Source: Sanguibacter sp. HDW7
GTDB lineage: Bacteria > Actinomycetota > Actinomycetes > Actinomycetales > Cellulomonadaceae
DNA: 64,000 nt
Assembly: GCF_011300875.1 (NCBI RefSeq)
Contig: NZ_CP049862.1
Span: 2,356,001 to 2,420,000 of the forward strand
Direction: 5' to 3'
In this document: in pieces, positions 40,255-49,643 of the stretch
Layout: every line of letters starts with the position of its first letter
How positions within the stretch are numbered: the stretch's first letter is position 1
Translations under genes and position numbers: made by a program
The notes under the pieces: model-generated
The model's database searches: none
What the model saw: only the letters and a program-made list of their open reading frames with translations
What the model was told of the DNA's origin: nothing

Positions 40255-40845
40255 TCAGCCACCGAACAGCGCAGGCGCCCCCGGCGCGCTCACCGGACGC
40301 CACCCCGACGGCGGGTCCTCCCCCACGCGCCCGTCGACCGACTCCCGGAGGAGGTCCGCGTGGCCCGTGTGCCGGCCGTACTCCTCGACGAGGTCGAACA
40401 GCAGCCGGCGCAGGCTCACGTCCTCGCCGGCGAACCGCGACTGGAACGTCACCCGGTCGAGACCACCGTCCGCGAGCGCCGCCGCGAGCCGTGCGTGCGA
40501 CCTGGCGACGGCCCCGTCGTAGAGCGCGTAGAGCTCGCCGGGCTCGTCGTCCGCCGCGGACTCGAGCGCCCACCCGAACGGGTCCTCGCAATGCTCGTCC
40601 CACGGGTCGCCCGGCGCAGAACCGTCGAGCTTGAACGTCAGCATCATGTCCTCGCACACCGCGAGGTGCTTGAGCAGACCGCCGAGGGTGAGCGTCGACC
40701 GCCCCGTCCGCAGCGCGAGCCCCTCGGCGCCGAGGCCGTCGGCCTTCCACCGGAACGTCGTGCGCAGCCGGTCGAGGGCGCCCGTGAGGTGCGCGATCTC
40801 GTCACCCGCGCGCGGCGGCTCCCACGGGTCCCACGTCATCGACAT
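40255..40845 (-). CDS. DinB/MDMPI superfamily protein (DUF664-like)
   Basis: A 196-residue four-helix-bundle protein. It begins TWDPWEPPRAGDEIAHLTGALDRLRTTFRWKADGL, then has GRSTLTLGGLLKHLAVCEDMM, where His is the first metal ligand. RRLLFDLVEEYGRHTGHADLLRESVDG carries the C-terminal paired His residues. This is the DUF664/DinB pattern of actinobacterial thiol-dependent enzymes; the substrate is unknown. ATG at 40845 is taken; an in-frame ATG two codons later (40839) is equally possible. A TACCGT box lies seven bases upstream. Confidence 0.83.
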   Translation of the reverse strand: MSMTWDPWEPPRAGDEIAHLTGALDRLRTTFRWKADGLGAEGLALRTGRSTLTLGGLLKHLAVCEDMMLTFKLDGSAPGDPWDEHCEDPFGWALESAADDEPGELYALYDGAVARSHARLAAALADGGLDRVTFQSRFAGEDVSLRRLLFDLVEEYGRHTGHADLLRESVDGRVGEDPPSGWRPVSAPGAPALFGG

Positions 40846-40941
40846 GGGGTCGACGGTAGACGGCGCGGGGTTCGCGCGCACGGGTGATGCGGCTGGAATG
40901 AAGGTGTCGGGTACGGAGTCAGGCCACGACCTCGGGCAGGG

Positions 40942-41025
40942 CCGTCGGGCAACACGGTCGGGCAACACCGTCGGGCACGGCCGTCGGGCAGAGCCGTCGT
41001 CGTGCGGAACCGTCGTCGTGCGGAA
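40942..41025. repeat. Intergenic minisatellite: 13-base unit x4, 16-base unit x2
   Basis: Four copies of CCGTCGGGCAACA (last two degenerate) at 40942-40993 are followed by two identical copies of CCGTCGTCGTGCGGAA at 40994-41025. It lies between the DinB-like gene start and the end of the ABC exporter permease gene. Confidence 0.85.
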
Positions 41026-41040
41026 CCGACGCGCGCGCCG

Positions 41041-42588
41041 CTACCCCCGCGAGCGCAACGTGTGCAGGAGCTCCGGCACACGCGCGTCGTAGACGCGCGC
41101 ACCACCGCGCAGACCCGCGACGAGCAGCACGACCCCGAGCACCAGCCCGAGCGCGAGCCCGCCCCAGCCCGCCGCCGCCGACCCCCGCCACGCGAGCACC
41201 GCGAGCACCACGGACGGCGCCGCGAGCACCGCGACGACGATCCACGCGAGCGACTGCACGAAGAGGTTCGCCGTCGCTGAGCCGTGCGGCGTCGAGAACG
41301 GTCCGTCCCCGGGCGCGGGCACCGCGAACAGCACCCAGGCTGACACGAGCGAGGAGATGCCGAGCGAACCACCGAGCAGCAGCAGCGACAGCCCGAGCGA
41401 CGCCGGCAGGAGGTCCCACCGGTCCGCCCGCCACGCCCCGGCGACGAGCGTCAGCGCGACCATCGGGAGGGCCACCGCGACGACCGCGAGCGCACGCCCC
41501 GTCCGGTCGGCGATACCCCGCACGCCCGCCGACGCGTGCAGCCAGAACGCGGAGGAGTCCATCGCGATGTCTGCGACGACGGCCCAGCCGAGCGTGAAGG
41601 CGACGATCGCCGGCGCGACGATCGTCGTCACGGGAGCGGCCCCCTGCGCCAGCACGTGCAACGACACGACGAGAACCGGCAGGACCGTGAGGTTCGACAT
41701 GTAGCGCGAGTCGCGACCCCAGTACGTGAGGCTGCGCGCGAGCACCGCCCCCGTCGGCGTCGCGGGCAGCCGGCCGAACCAGCCCGTGCCGTGCTGCGCG
41801 ACGACGCCCGGGCGCGGCGGCGGCGACGTGAGTGCACGCTCGAGGCCCCGGTCCCACAGCAGGACGAGCACCCCGGCGGTGACGAGCGCGATCGCGAGGT
41901 GCGCGGCCGCCCGGCCCCAGCGGCCCTGCACGACGTCCACCTGGACCGCCCACACCGCTCCCGGCGGGGTCCAGCCGACGATCTCGATAAGTGCGGGAGC
42001 GACGTCCGCGCCGCGCCGCAGCGCGCGCAGCGACTGCCCGAGCGCCGGCGCCACGACGACGATCGGAGCGAGCGCGAGCACCCCGACGACCTCGCGGAAG
42101 CGCCGCGCGGCCAGCAGCGGCTCCGCGAGCAGCGCGAACGCGCGGGAGCCCGCGACGCACGTGAGCATGAGGAGCGGCAGCAGCAGGAGCCCGACGATCA
42201 TGGGCAGCACGTCGGGCAGCCACACGAGCAGCCCGGCCGCGGCGATCGCGAGGGTCGTGAGCCCCGGGATGCCGAGGAGCCCGGCGATCGCGAGTCCTGC
42301 GAGCAGGTGCCGGCGCGGCACCGCGAGGAGCGAGAACCGTCGCGGGTCGAGCGCCGAGTCGACGCCGAACGCGAGCAGCGGCACGACCCACCAGCCGATG
42401 ACGACGAGCGCGCCGCCGACGATGAGCGTGATGTCCCACGCCTCCTCGGCGATCGTCCGCGTGTAGGCCATCGACCCGACGAGCACGAGCGAGATGAGGA
42501 CGGCGTTGAGCAGGCCCAGCAGGAGGCCGACGATCTGCCACGGGCTCCGCCGCAGGCTGCCGGCCCACAGCGTGAGCCGCAGCCTCAC
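41041..42588 (-). CDS. ABC exporter permease
   Basis: A 515-residue polytopic membrane protein with about a dozen hydrophobic segments and short loops (for example WQIVGLLLGLLNAVLISLVLVGSMAY, LPMIVGLLLLPLLMLTCVAG). It has no ATPase domain. GTG at 42588 overlaps the TGA of the ATPase gene (GTGA), so the two form an export complex. Its size and pairing resemble actinobacterial ABC-2-like permeases of unknown substrate. Pairs like this usually export lipids, drugs or peptides. Confidence 0.83.
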   Translation of the reverse strand: MRLRLTLWAGSLRRSPWQIVGLLLGLLNAVLISLVLVGSMAYTRTIAEEAWDITLIVGGALVVIGWWVVPLLAFGVDSALDPRRFSLLAVPRRHLLAGLAIAGLLGIPGLTTLAIAAAGLLVWLPDVLPMIVGLLLLPLLMLTCVAGSRAFALLAEPLLAARRFREVVGVLALAPIVVVAPALGQSLRALRRGADVAPALIEIVGWTPPGAVWAVQVDVVQGRWGRAAAHLAIALVTAGVLVLLWDRGLERALTSPPPRPGVVAQHGTGWFGRLPATPTGAVLARSLTYWGRDSRYMSNLTVLPVLVVSLHVLAQGAAPVTTIVAPAIVAFTLGWAVVADIAMDSSAFWLHASAGVRGIADRTGRALAVVAVALPMVALTLVAGAWRADRWDLLPASLGLSLLLLGGSLGISSLVSAWVLFAVPAPGDGPFSTPHGSATANLFVQSLAWIVVAVLAAPSVVLAVLAWRGSAAAGWGGLALGLVLGVVLLVAGLRGGARVYDARVPELLHTLRSRG

Positions 42589-43358
42589 GACGTGTGCAAC
42601 CACTGCAGCCCCTCGGTCGTGCGGCGGCCGCCGACGAGCTCGACGAAGCGGTCCTCGAGCGAAGACCCTCCCCGCACCTCGTCGACCGTCCCCGCGGACA
42701 GCACGCGGCCGCCGGCGACGATCGCGACGTGGTCGCACATGCGCTCGACGAGATCCATGACGTGCGACGACACGACGACGGTGCCGCCGCCCGCGACGAA
42801 CTGGCCGAGGATGTCGCGGATGTTCGCGGCCGAGACCGGGTCGACAGCCTCGAAGGGCTCGTCGAGCACCATGACGCGCGGGCCGTGGACGATCGCCGTG
42901 GCGAGCGCGACCTTCTTCGTCATGCCCGCGGAGTAGTCGGAGACGAGCGTGCCCCCGGCGTGCTCGAGATCGAGCGCGGCAAGGAGCTCGGCGGTGCGTG
43001 CGGCGACGACGTCGCGGTCGAGGCCGCGCAGGAGCCCCGCGTACGTGATGAGCTGAGCGCCCGTGAGGCGGTCGAAGAGGCGGACTCCGTCGGGCAGCGC
43101 CCCGAGGAGCCGTTTGCCGACGTCCGGATCCGCCCACAGGTCGGTGCCATGGATGCTCACGTGGCCCGCGTCCGGGCGCAGGAGGCCCGTGATCATCGAG
43201 AGGGTCGTCGTCTTCCCGGCGCCGTTGGGGCCGACGACGCCGTAGAACGAGCCCGTCGGCACGAGGAGGTCGAGACCCGCGACCGCGACGGTCGTCCCGA
43301 AGCGTCGCCACAGGCCGCGCGCCTCGATCGCGAGCGGTGCGTTCCCCGGAGAATCCAT
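42585..43358 (-). CDS. ABC exporter ATPase
   Basis: A 257-residue ATP-binding subunit of the CcmA/NatA type. Walker A is VGPNGAGKTTT, the Q-loop is replaced by the ALPDGVRLFDRLTGAQ segment common in this group, the signature is YSAGMTKK, and Walker B is VMVLDEPFEAVDP. The C-terminus has the H-loop Ser-Ser-His (VVVSSHVMDLVE). ATG at 43358 is six bases after a TAGGCT box. The next gene is its permease, overlapping by four bases. Confidence 0.93.
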   Translation of the reverse strand: MDSPGNAPLAIEARGLWRRFGTTVAVAGLDLLVPTGSFYGVVGPNGAGKTTTLSMITGLLRPDAGHVSIHGTDLWADPDVGKRLLGALPDGVRLFDRLTGAQLITYAGLLRGLDRDVVAARTAELLAALDLEHAGGTLVSDYSAGMTKKVALATAIVHGPRVMVLDEPFEAVDPVSAANIRDILGQFVAGGGTVVVSSHVMDLVERMCDHVAIVAGGRVLSAGTVDEVRGGSSLEDRFVELVGGRRTTEGLQWLHTS

Positions 43359-43364
43359 GCGCTG

Positions 43365-43370
43365 AGCCTA
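43365..43370 (-). promoter_or_regulatory. -10 box TAGGCT for leaderless ABC exporter operon
   Basis: On the minus strand TAGGCT ends six bases before the ATG at 43358, in the short region divergent from rmuC. Confidence 0.55.
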
Positions 43371-43411
43371 ACGTTCGCGTGAATGTCGGAGGCACGTGCT
43401 TGGGTCGTGGC

Positions 43412-44722
43412 ATGGACGACCCGACTGCTCTTCTCGCGTTGCTCGCCGCGCTCGCCGTGGGTGCTGTGCTCGGCTACCTCGGTGCGGTCGTGCGTGGTGC
43501 ACGCGCGGACCGCGAGCATGCGCTGCGCGCCGAACGGCTCGGGGCGGAGCTCGAGTCCGAGCGGCGCGCGGGTGCCGCACGGCTCGCAGCCGAGGCTGAG
43601 GCGGGACGGCACGCCGAGGACCGCTTCCGTGTGCTCGCCGCCGAGGCCCTCGCCTCGAGCCAGGAGCAGTTCCTCGGCCTCGCCGAGCAGCGGCTGCGCA
43701 CGACGCAGGTCGCCGGGCAGGCCGACATGCTGCGGCGCGAGGAGTCGGTGCGGGCGCTCGTCGACCCCATCGCGACGACGCTCGCCCAGCTCCGCGGCGA
43801 GGTGACGGCCGCCGAGCGCGCACGCCTCGCGGGCAGCGCGAGCCTCGGCGAGCAGGTGCGGGCCATGCGGGAGTCCTCCGAGCTCCTGCGGCAGGAGACC
43901 GGGCGGCTCGTCGCGGCCCTGCGCACGAGCGACGTCCGCGGCCGCTGGGGTGAGACCCAGCTGCGACGCGTCGTCGAGGCCGCGGGGCTTGTCGACCGCG
44001 TCGACTTCGACGAGCAGGTCCACGTCCGCACCGACGACGGGGCTCTGCGCCCCGACATGGTCGTGCGGCTCGCGGGCGGCAAGAACGTCGTCGTCGACGC
44101 GAAGGTCCCCTTCTCCGCCTATCTCGAAGCCTGCGAGAGCGACGATCCGGCGGTGCGCACCGAACGCCTCGCCGCGCACGCGCGCGCCGTGCGGCGCCAC
44201 ATCGACGAGCTCGGCGGCAAGCGCTACTGGGAGCACCTCGCGCCGTCGCCCGAGTTCGTCGTGCTCTTCGTCCCCGCCGAGCCCTTCCTCCATGCGGCGC
44301 TCGAGGCCGACGGCGGGCTCGTCGAGCACGCCTTCTCCCGGAACGTCGTCGTCGCGACACCCATGACGCTGCTCGCGCTCCTGCGGACCGTCGCGCACGC
44401 GTGGCGCGAGGAGACGCTCGCCGAGAACGCGCAGCAGGTCCTCACGCTCGGGCGCGAGCTCCACACGCGGCTCGGCACCCTCTCGGGGCACCTCGGCAAG
44501 GTCGGCCGCGCGATCGAGTCCGCGGCCGGCGCGTACAACCAGGCCGTCGGCTCGCTCGAGTCCCGCGTCCTCGTCACGGCCCGCCGGTTCCGCGACCTCG
44601 GCGTCACCGATGCCGAGCTCGAGGCACCCCCGGCCGCGACACCGCTGCTCTCCGTGCTCGCCACGCGGGACGACGACGCGACCGGCGGCGGCCTCACCGC
44701 GGACGTGCGTAGCCTGGGCTGA
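43412..44722 (+). CDS. rmuC: DNA recombination protein RmuC family
   Basis: A 436-residue protein with an N-terminal membrane helix (about 6-27) and a coiled-coil rich in Arg, Glu and Ala (about 30-180). The RmuC nuclease-like domain follows: TSDVRGRWGETQLRRVVEAAGLVDRVDFDEQ, GKNVVVDAKVPFSAYLEAC and SPEFVVLFVPAEPFLHAAL. The restriction-endonuclease-like core is seen in DAKVPF. RmuC limits inversions at short repeats. ATG at 43412 places the membrane anchor at the N-terminus; no clear ribosome site. cysM follows 23 bases later. Confidence 0.92.
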   Translation: MDDPTALLALLAALAVGAVLGYLGAVVRGARADREHALRAERLGAELESERRAGAARLAAEAEAGRHAEDRFRVLAAEALASSQEQFLGLAEQRLRTTQVAGQADMLRREESVRALVDPIATTLAQLRGEVTAAERARLAGSASLGEQVRAMRESSELLRQETGRLVAALRTSDVRGRWGETQLRRVVEAAGLVDRVDFDEQVHVRTDDGALRPDMVVRLAGGKNVVVDAKVPFSAYLEACESDDPAVRTERLAAHARAVRRHIDELGGKRYWEHLAPSPEFVVLFVPAEPFLHAALEADGGLVEHAFSRNVVVATPMTLLALLRTVAHAWREETLAENAQQVLTLGRELHTRLGTLSGHLGKVGRAIESAAGAYNQAVGSLESRVLVTARRFRDLGVTDAELEAPPAATPLLSVLATRDDDATGGGLTADVRSLG

Positions 44723-44745
44723 GCACCGCCGACGGAAGGAACTCC

Positions 44746-45651
44746 ATGACCGGGCCCGACTACCCCACGCTCGAGGACACCGTCGGACGCACCCCGCTCG
44801 TGCGCCTGCAGCGCCTCGCCGAGGACGCCGCGACGGGCACCGTCGTCCTGGCCAAGCTCGAGGGCACCAACCCCGCAGGCTCCGTCAAGGACCGCCCCGC
44901 GCTCAACATGATCCAGCGCGCCGAGGAGCGAGGCACGATCCGCACCGGCGACACGCTCATCGAGGCGACGAGCGGCAACACCGGCATCGCCCTCGCCATG
45001 GCCGCCGCCATCAAGGGCTACCGCATGGTCATCGTCATGCCCGGCGACCTCTCCGTCGAGCGCATCCGCACCATGCGCGCGTACGGTGCCGAGCTCGTCC
45101 TCACCGACCCCGCGCTCGGCATGGAGCACGCCCGCGACCTCGTCGCCGGCATGGCCGCGCGCGGCGAGGGCGTCGTCCTCGACCAGTTCGCCAACCCCGA
45201 CAACCCCGACGCCCACCACCGCACGACGGGCCCAGAGATCTGGGAGGCCACGCGCGGACGCGTCACCCACCTCGTCTCGTCCATGGGAACCACCGGCACG
45301 ATCGTCGGCGCGGGCCGCTACCTCAAGGAGCGCAGCCCGGACGTGCAGGTCATCGGCGTCCAGCCCGCCGAGGGTGCGCGCATCGCCGGTATCCGCGCCT
45401 GGCCAGCCGAGTACCTGCCCGCGATCCACGACCCCTCCGTCATCGACGAGGTCCGCACGGTCACGCAGGGCGACGCCGAGGACACGACGCGTGCGCTCGC
45501 CGCCCGCGAGGGCATCTTCGCGGGGGTCTCCGCTGGTGGTGCGACCGCCGTCGCGCTGCGGCTCGCGCGCGAGGTCGAGGACGGCACGATCGTCGTCGTC
45601 CTGCCCGACCGCGGCGACCGCTACCTCTCGACCGGGGTGTTCCCCGACTGA
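44746..45651 (+). CDS. cysM: Cysteine synthase, CysM type
   Basis: A 301-residue PLP enzyme that makes cysteine from an activated serine and sulfide or thiosulfate. The PLP lysine lies in GTNPAGSVKDRPALNM. The substrate loop is EATSGNTGIALAMAAAIKGY and the phosphate-binding loop is SSMGTTGTIVGAGRYL. Residues IRAWPAEYLPAI and the C-terminal DRGDRYLSTGVF are typical of CysM rather than CysK. ATG at 44746 follows GAAGGAA. A long perfect hairpin closes the gene. Confidence 0.95.
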   Translation: MTGPDYPTLEDTVGRTPLVRLQRLAEDAATGTVVLAKLEGTNPAGSVKDRPALNMIQRAEERGTIRTGDTLIEATSGNTGIALAMAAAIKGYRMVIVMPGDLSVERIRTMRAYGAELVLTDPALGMEHARDLVAGMAARGEGVVLDQFANPDNPDAHHRTTGPEIWEATRGRVTHLVSSMGTTGTIVGAGRYLKERSPDVQVIGVQPAEGARIAGIRAWPAEYLPAIHDPSVIDEVRTVTQGDAEDTTRALAAREGIFAGVSAGGATAVALRLAREVEDGTIVVVLPDRGDRYLSTGVFPD

Positions 45652-45666
45652 CGCGCTGCCCGTCAA

Positions 45667-45709
45667 CGCCGACGGCCGGTCACCCCGCGGGGGTGACCGG
45701 CCGTCGGCG
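45667..45709. terminator. Bidirectional hairpin between cysM and ispH
   Basis: A perfect 20-base stem with a three-base loop lies in the 68-base gap between the convergent cysM and ispH genes, so it can serve both. Confidence 0.85.
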
Positions 45710-45719
45710 CACGTACCTG

Positions 45720-46772
45720 TCAGACGGCGTCGACCTTGAGCGCGCGACGCCCCTCACGCTCCGGGCGACCCGATCCCTGGCCTGCAGCCTTGAGCGCACC
45801 ACGCAGCTCGCGCGGCAGCGAGAACATGAGGTCCTCCGTCGCCGTGCGGACCTCCTCGACCTCGCCGTAGCCACGCTCCGCGAGGAAGCGCAGGACGTCC
45901 TCGACGAGGATCTCGGGCACCGACGCGCCCGAGGTCACGCCGACCGTCGTCACGCCCTCGAGCCACGCCGGGTCGATCTCCTTGGCGTAGTCGATGAGGT
46001 GCGCGTCGTTCGCGCCCGCGTCCTTGGCGACCTCCATGAGGCGCACCGAGTTCGACGAGTTGCGCGAGCCCACGACGATGACGAGCTCGCAGCGCGGCGC
46101 GAGCTTCTTCACGGCCACCTGACGGTTCTGCGTCGCGTAGCAGATGTCGTCGCTCGGCGGGTCCTGGAGCGTCGGGAACCGCTCGCGCAGGCGCGTCACG
46201 GTCTCCATCGTCTCGTCGACCGAGAGCGTCGTCTGCGAGATCCACACGACCTTGCTCGGGTCGCGCACGACGACCTTGTCGACCTCGTCGGGCGAGTTGA
46301 CGATCTGGATGTGCTCGGGGGCCTCGCCCGCCGTGCCCTCGACCTCCTCGTGGCCGTCGTGCCCGATGAGGAGGATGTCGTAGTCCTCGGACGCGAACTT
46401 CACAGCCTCCTTGTGGACCTTCGTGACGAGCGGGCACGTCGCGTCGATCGTCTCGAGCGAGCGCGCCGCAGCAGCCTCGTGGACCGCCGGGGACACGCCG
46501 TGCGCCGAGAACACGACGCGCGCGCCCTCGGGCACCTCGTCGGTGTCGTCGACGAAGATCGCGCCACGGTCGGCAAGGGTCTCGACGACGTACTTGTTGT
46601 GCACGATCTCCTTGCGCACGTAGATCGGAGCACCGTAGTGCTCGAGGGCCTTCTCGACGGCGACGACCGCGCGGTCGACGCCCGCGCAGTAGCCGCGGGG
46701 CGCTGCGAGAAGGACCCGTCCGGTCGTCGGGGCGTCGGTCGCGGGGGCCGGCGAGGCAGTGGAGGTGGTCAC
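45720..46772 (-). CDS. ispH: 4-hydroxy-3-methylbut-2-enyl diphosphate reductase
   Basis: A 350-residue Fe-S enzyme catalysing the last step of the MEP isoprenoid pathway. The three cluster cysteines are in [27 protein letters not shown] and [15 protein letters not shown]. The catalytic Glu region is GHEEVEG. A short low-complexity N-terminus ([14 protein letters not shown]) and a basic C-terminal tail flank the core. GTG at 46772 is six bases after TAGACT. It diverges from xseA. Confidence 0.97.
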   Translation of the reverse strand: MTTSTASPAPATDAPTTGRVLLAAPRGYCAGVDRAVVAVEKALEHYGAPIYVRKEIVHNKYVVETLADRGAIFVDDTDEVPEGARVVFSAHGVSPAVHEAAAARSLETIDATCPLVTKVHKEAVKFASEDYDILLIGHDGHEEVEGTAGEAPEHIQIVNSPDEVDKVVVRDPSKVVWISQTTLSVDETMETVTRLRERFPTLQDPPSDDICYATQNRQVAVKKLAPRCELVIVVGSRNSSNSVRLMEVAKDAGANDAHLIDYAKEIDPAWLEGVTTVGVTSGASVPEILVEDVLRFLAERGYGEVEEVRTATEDLMFSLPRELRGALKAAGQGSGRPEREGRRALKVDAV

Positions 46773-46778
46773 CCGGCC

Positions 46779-46784
46779 AGTCTA
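46779..46784 (-). promoter_or_regulatory. -10 box TAGACT for leaderless ispH transcript
   Basis: On the minus strand TAGACT ends six bases before the GTG at 46772. Confidence 0.55.
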
Positions 46785-46847
46785 GGTGAGGGCCCCAGCC
46801 CGGAGCCGTGACGCACCCCACCCTCCCCACCCTCTCCCCGATACCCC

Positions 46848-46896
46848 GACTCGTAGGTCCGGAGCACCATCGAACTGTGCTCCATACCTACGAGTC
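46848..46896. repeat. Two-tier inverted repeat between ispH and xseA
   Basis: Outer arms GACTCGTAGGT/ACCTACGAGTC and inner arms GGAGCAC/GTGCTCC are both exact and are separated by a two-base mismatch, closing on a nine-base loop. It lies upstream of both divergent genes, so it is not a terminator for either. Confidence 0.75.
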
Positions 46897-46953
46897 GCTG
46901 AAGGGTGCAAGAGAGAAGGGTCGGATGTCGGTGGGGGCGGGCATGATGGGCGC

Positions 46954-48207
46954 GTGACCTCCGACGAGCAGAGCCCGGCCGGGCGCGCCCCGCTTCCCGC
47001 GCGAGCCCTCGACACGACCGCCGAGAACCCCTGGCCCGTCCGCCTGCTCTCGCAGAAGATCGCCGACTACATGGCCAGGATGAGCCCCACCTGGGTCGAG
47101 GGGCAGGTCGTCCAGCTCAACCGCCGGCCCGGCGCATCGATGGCCTTCCTCACGCTGCGTGACACCGACGCCGACGTCTCGCTGCCCGTCGCGATGTACG
47201 CGAACGTCCTCGCCAAGCAGCAGGTGCCGCTCACCGAGGGCGCGCACGTCGTCGTCCACGCGACCCCGACGTTCTGGAAGGGCCGCGGCTCGTTCCAGAT
47301 GCAGGCCGACGAGATCCGCCCCGTCGGCACGGGCGAGCTGCTCGCCCGCATCGAGCACCTCAAGAAGGTCCTCGCGGCCGAGGGCCTCTTCGACGAGAGC
47401 CGCAAGCGTCCGCTGCCGTTCCTGCCGCGGGTCGTCGGGCTCGTGTGCGGGCGGGAGTCGAAGGCCGAGCACGACGTCGTCGTCAACGCGCGCGCCCGCT
47501 GGCCTCAGGTGCGCTTCGAGATCCGCGAGGTCGCGGTGCAGGGCAAGGACGCGGTGCACCAGGTGAGCGCCGCGATCGCCGAGCTTGACGCGATGGACGA
47601 CGTCGAGGTCGTCGTCGTCGCGCGCGGTGGCGGCGCGGTCGAGGACCTCCTGCCGTTCTCCAACGAGGCGCTCGTGCGGGCCGCGGCCGCGTGCCGCACG
47701 CCGCTCGTCTCCGCGATCGGCCACGAGACCGACGCGCCGCTGCTCGACCTCGTCGCCGACTACCGCGCGTCGACGCCGACGGACGCGGCCAAGCGCATCG
47801 TGCCCGACGTCGCCGAGGAACGGCTGCGGCTCCGACAGTCGCGTCAGCGCGCGACGCTCGCGGTACGCGCGCTGCTCGACCGCGAGGAGCGCGGGCTCGA
47901 GCAGGTGCGCTCACGCCCCGCGCTGGCCCGGCCGACGTCGATGGTCGACGCACGCGAGGCCGATGTCGCCCGGGCCCGCGAGCGCGGCCGCACCGCGTTC
48001 GGCACGGCGCTGCTGCGCGGCGGCGCGGAGGTAGCGACCCTGCGCGCGCAGGTGCGGGCGCTCTCCCCCGCCGCCGTGCTCGAGCGCGGGTACGCGGTCG
48101 TCCAGCTCGCCGACGGCTCCGTGCTGCGCGAGCCCGGCCAGGTGACGGCGGGCGACGCGCTGCGCGTGCGCCTCGCGGACGGCGAGGTCGCGGCCGAGGC
48201 TCGCTGA
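46954..48207 (+). CDS. xseA: Exodeoxyribonuclease VII large subunit
   Basis: A 417-residue protein. An N-terminal OB fold ([24 protein letters not shown], then [18 protein letters not shown]) is followed by the catalytic domain: [58 protein letters not shown] and [28 protein letters not shown] coiled-coil and ERGYAVVQ end it. With XseB it degrades single-stranded DNA. GTG at 46954 lies six bases after CATGAT; earlier in-frame starts cross the inverted repeat. Confidence 0.97.
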   Translation: MTSDEQSPAGRAPLPARALDTTAENPWPVRLLSQKIADYMARMSPTWVEGQVVQLNRRPGASMAFLTLRDTDADVSLPVAMYANVLAKQQVPLTEGAHVVVHATPTFWKGRGSFQMQADEIRPVGTGELLARIEHLKKVLAAEGLFDESRKRPLPFLPRVVGLVCGRESKAEHDVVVNARARWPQVRFEIREVAVQGKDAVHQVSAAIAELDAMDDVEVVVVARGGGAVEDLLPFSNEALVRAAAACRTPLVSAIGHETDAPLLDLVADYRASTPTDAAKRIVPDVAEERLRLRQSRQRATLAVRALLDREERGLEQVRSRPALARPTSMVDAREADVARARERGRTAFGTALLRGGAEVATLRAQVRALSPAAVLERGYAVVQLADGSVLREPGQVTAGDALRVRLADGEVAAEAR

Positions 48208-48269
48208 GCCACGCACGCAGCACACGTGGCGGAGCGCCGTCGGACGGAGATCCGAGCCCGCCCGGGGTC

Positions 48270-49328
48270 CTATCCGCGCAGCGCCGCCCGCACCGCCCGC
48301 CACGCGCCGTCGAGCATGCCCTCGCCGTTGCAGAGGATGACGACGGTCGCGTCCGTCGGCACGTCGTAGCGCACGTACGCCTCGACACCCGGGTCGCCGC
48401 CGTCGTGCCCGAGCGCGCCGTCCTCGAGGACGTAGACGCCGTGGCCCATCGAGGCGTCGACGTCGATGCGCGGGCCCACCGTACGCATGAGCCGTGCGAC
48501 CTCACCGCCGAGGAGCGTGCCGTCGCCGAGGGCGCGGGCGAATCGTGTCGCGTCGTCGGCAGTGAGCAAGCAGCCGCCGTCACCCCCGCCGACGACAGGC
48601 ACGGACAGGACGTTCGAGCGCCACGACGCGTCGCGGCGGCGGGGCAGGTAGCCGGTCGCGACGTCGGGGTGCGCCTCGTCGAGCCGCAGGTAGCCGCTCG
48701 ACGTCATGCCCGTGGGCCGCAGGACGCGCTCGGTCACGCGGTCGGTGAACCTGTCACCGGTGACCTCCTCGAGCAGTGCGGCGAGCAGCACGTAGCCGCT
48801 GTTGCAGTAGTGGAACCCCTCGCCGGGCTCGGCGACGGCCGGCAGGTCGGCGTAGAGCGGCAGGAAGTCGTCGGGCCGTTCCATCGTCACGGACGGGGTC
48901 GTGCGCCACAGCGCCGCGTAGTCGGGGACGTAGCCGTCCAGCGTGTCGTCCTCCTCGGCGTAGTCGCCGATGCCCGAGGTGTGCGTGAGCAGGTGACGGA
49001 CGGTGACGCGCGGGTCGAGCGTGCGGGGACGACGCGCGGCGGGCAGGAGGTCCGTGACGAGGTCGTCGAGGTCGAGCAGGCCGGCGACGGACGCGTCGAG
49101 CACGGCGGCGGCCGTGAGCATCTTCGAGACGCTCGCGGTGCCGAATCGGTCGGCGAACGTCACGGGCCGCCCCGCGGCATGGTCGGCGGTTCCGAGGGCG
49201 AGGCGCAGCCAGGGTCCGTCGGGTCCCTCGACGACGACGACCCCGGAGAACCTGTCGCGGGCAGCCATCTCGCGCAGCGCCTGCGCCACCTCGTCCCACC
49301 CGGTTGCCACGTGCTCGTGCTCGCTCAT
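48270..49328 (-). CDS. Serine hydrolase, beta-lactamase class C-like
   Basis: A 352-residue hydrolase of the AmpC/DD-peptidase/esterase family. Active-site motifs are S66-V-S-K69 (SxxK), Y-C-N in [12 protein letters not shown] near 174, and HDGGDPG near the C-terminus. No signal peptide is visible, so it is probably cytoplasmic with peptide- or ester-cleaving activity. ATG at 49328 follows CACGCT by six bases. It lies on the opposite strand between xseA and xseB. Confidence 0.88.
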   Translation of the reverse strand: MSEHEHVATGWDEVAQALREMAARDRFSGVVVVEGPDGPWLRLALGTADHAAGRPVTFADRFGTASVSKMLTAAAVLDASVAGLLDLDDLVTDLLPAARRPRTLDPRVTVRHLLTHTSGIGDYAEEDDTLDGYVPDYAALWRTTPSVTMERPDDFLPLYADLPAVAEPGEGFHYCNSGYVLLAALLEEVTGDRFTDRVTERVLRPTGMTSSGYLRLDEAHPDVATGYLPRRRDASWRSNVLSVPVVGGGDGGCLLTADDATRFARALGDGTLLGGEVARLMRTVGPRIDVDASMGHGVYVLEDGALGHDGGDPGVEAYVRYDVPTDATVVILCNGEGMLDGAWRAVRAALRG

Positions 49329-49394
49329 GGTTCAAGCGTGGCACGCGCACGGCCCGCGGGGCACACGCTTTCCGCGGATGTCGGCGGCTGCCGC

Positions 49395-49400
49395 TACCGT
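49395..49400 (+). promoter_or_regulatory. -10 box TACCGT for leaderless xseB transcript
   Basis: TACCGT ends six bases before the GTG at 49407, giving xseB a promoter of its own, separate from xseA. Confidence 0.55.
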
Positions 49401-49406
49401 AGACCC

Positions 49407-49643
49407 GTGCCCGAGACCCCGCTTCCCGACGTCGCCGACCTCTCCTACGAGCAGGCCCGCGACGAGCTCGTCCAGGTCGTCGCCCGCCTCGAGGCCGGCG
49501 GCGAGACCCTCGAGGGGAGCCTCGCGCTCTGGGAGCGTGGCGAGGCCCTCGCCGCGCGTTGCCAGGAGTGGCTCGACGGCGCCCGCGAGCGTCTCGACGC
49601 CGCGACCCGTGCGGGCCGCGAGAACGCCGGTGACGAGGCGTGA
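49407..49643 (+). CDS. xseB: Exodeoxyribonuclease VII small subunit
   Basis: A 78-residue helical protein. [52 protein letters not shown] is the full XseB helical hairpin. It binds the long helices of XseA and is required for nuclease activity. GTG at 49407 gives the standard length. Its TGA overlaps the GTG of the PfkB kinase gene, so both are cotranscribed. Confidence 0.95.
   Translation: MPETPLPDVADLSYEQARDELVQVVARLEAGGETLEGSLALWERGEALAARCQEWLDGARERLDAATRAGRENAGDEA

Noticed and set aside
40942-41025. CRISPR array
   Set aside because: Units are 13 and 16 bases in direct tandem with no unique spacers and no cas genes nearby.
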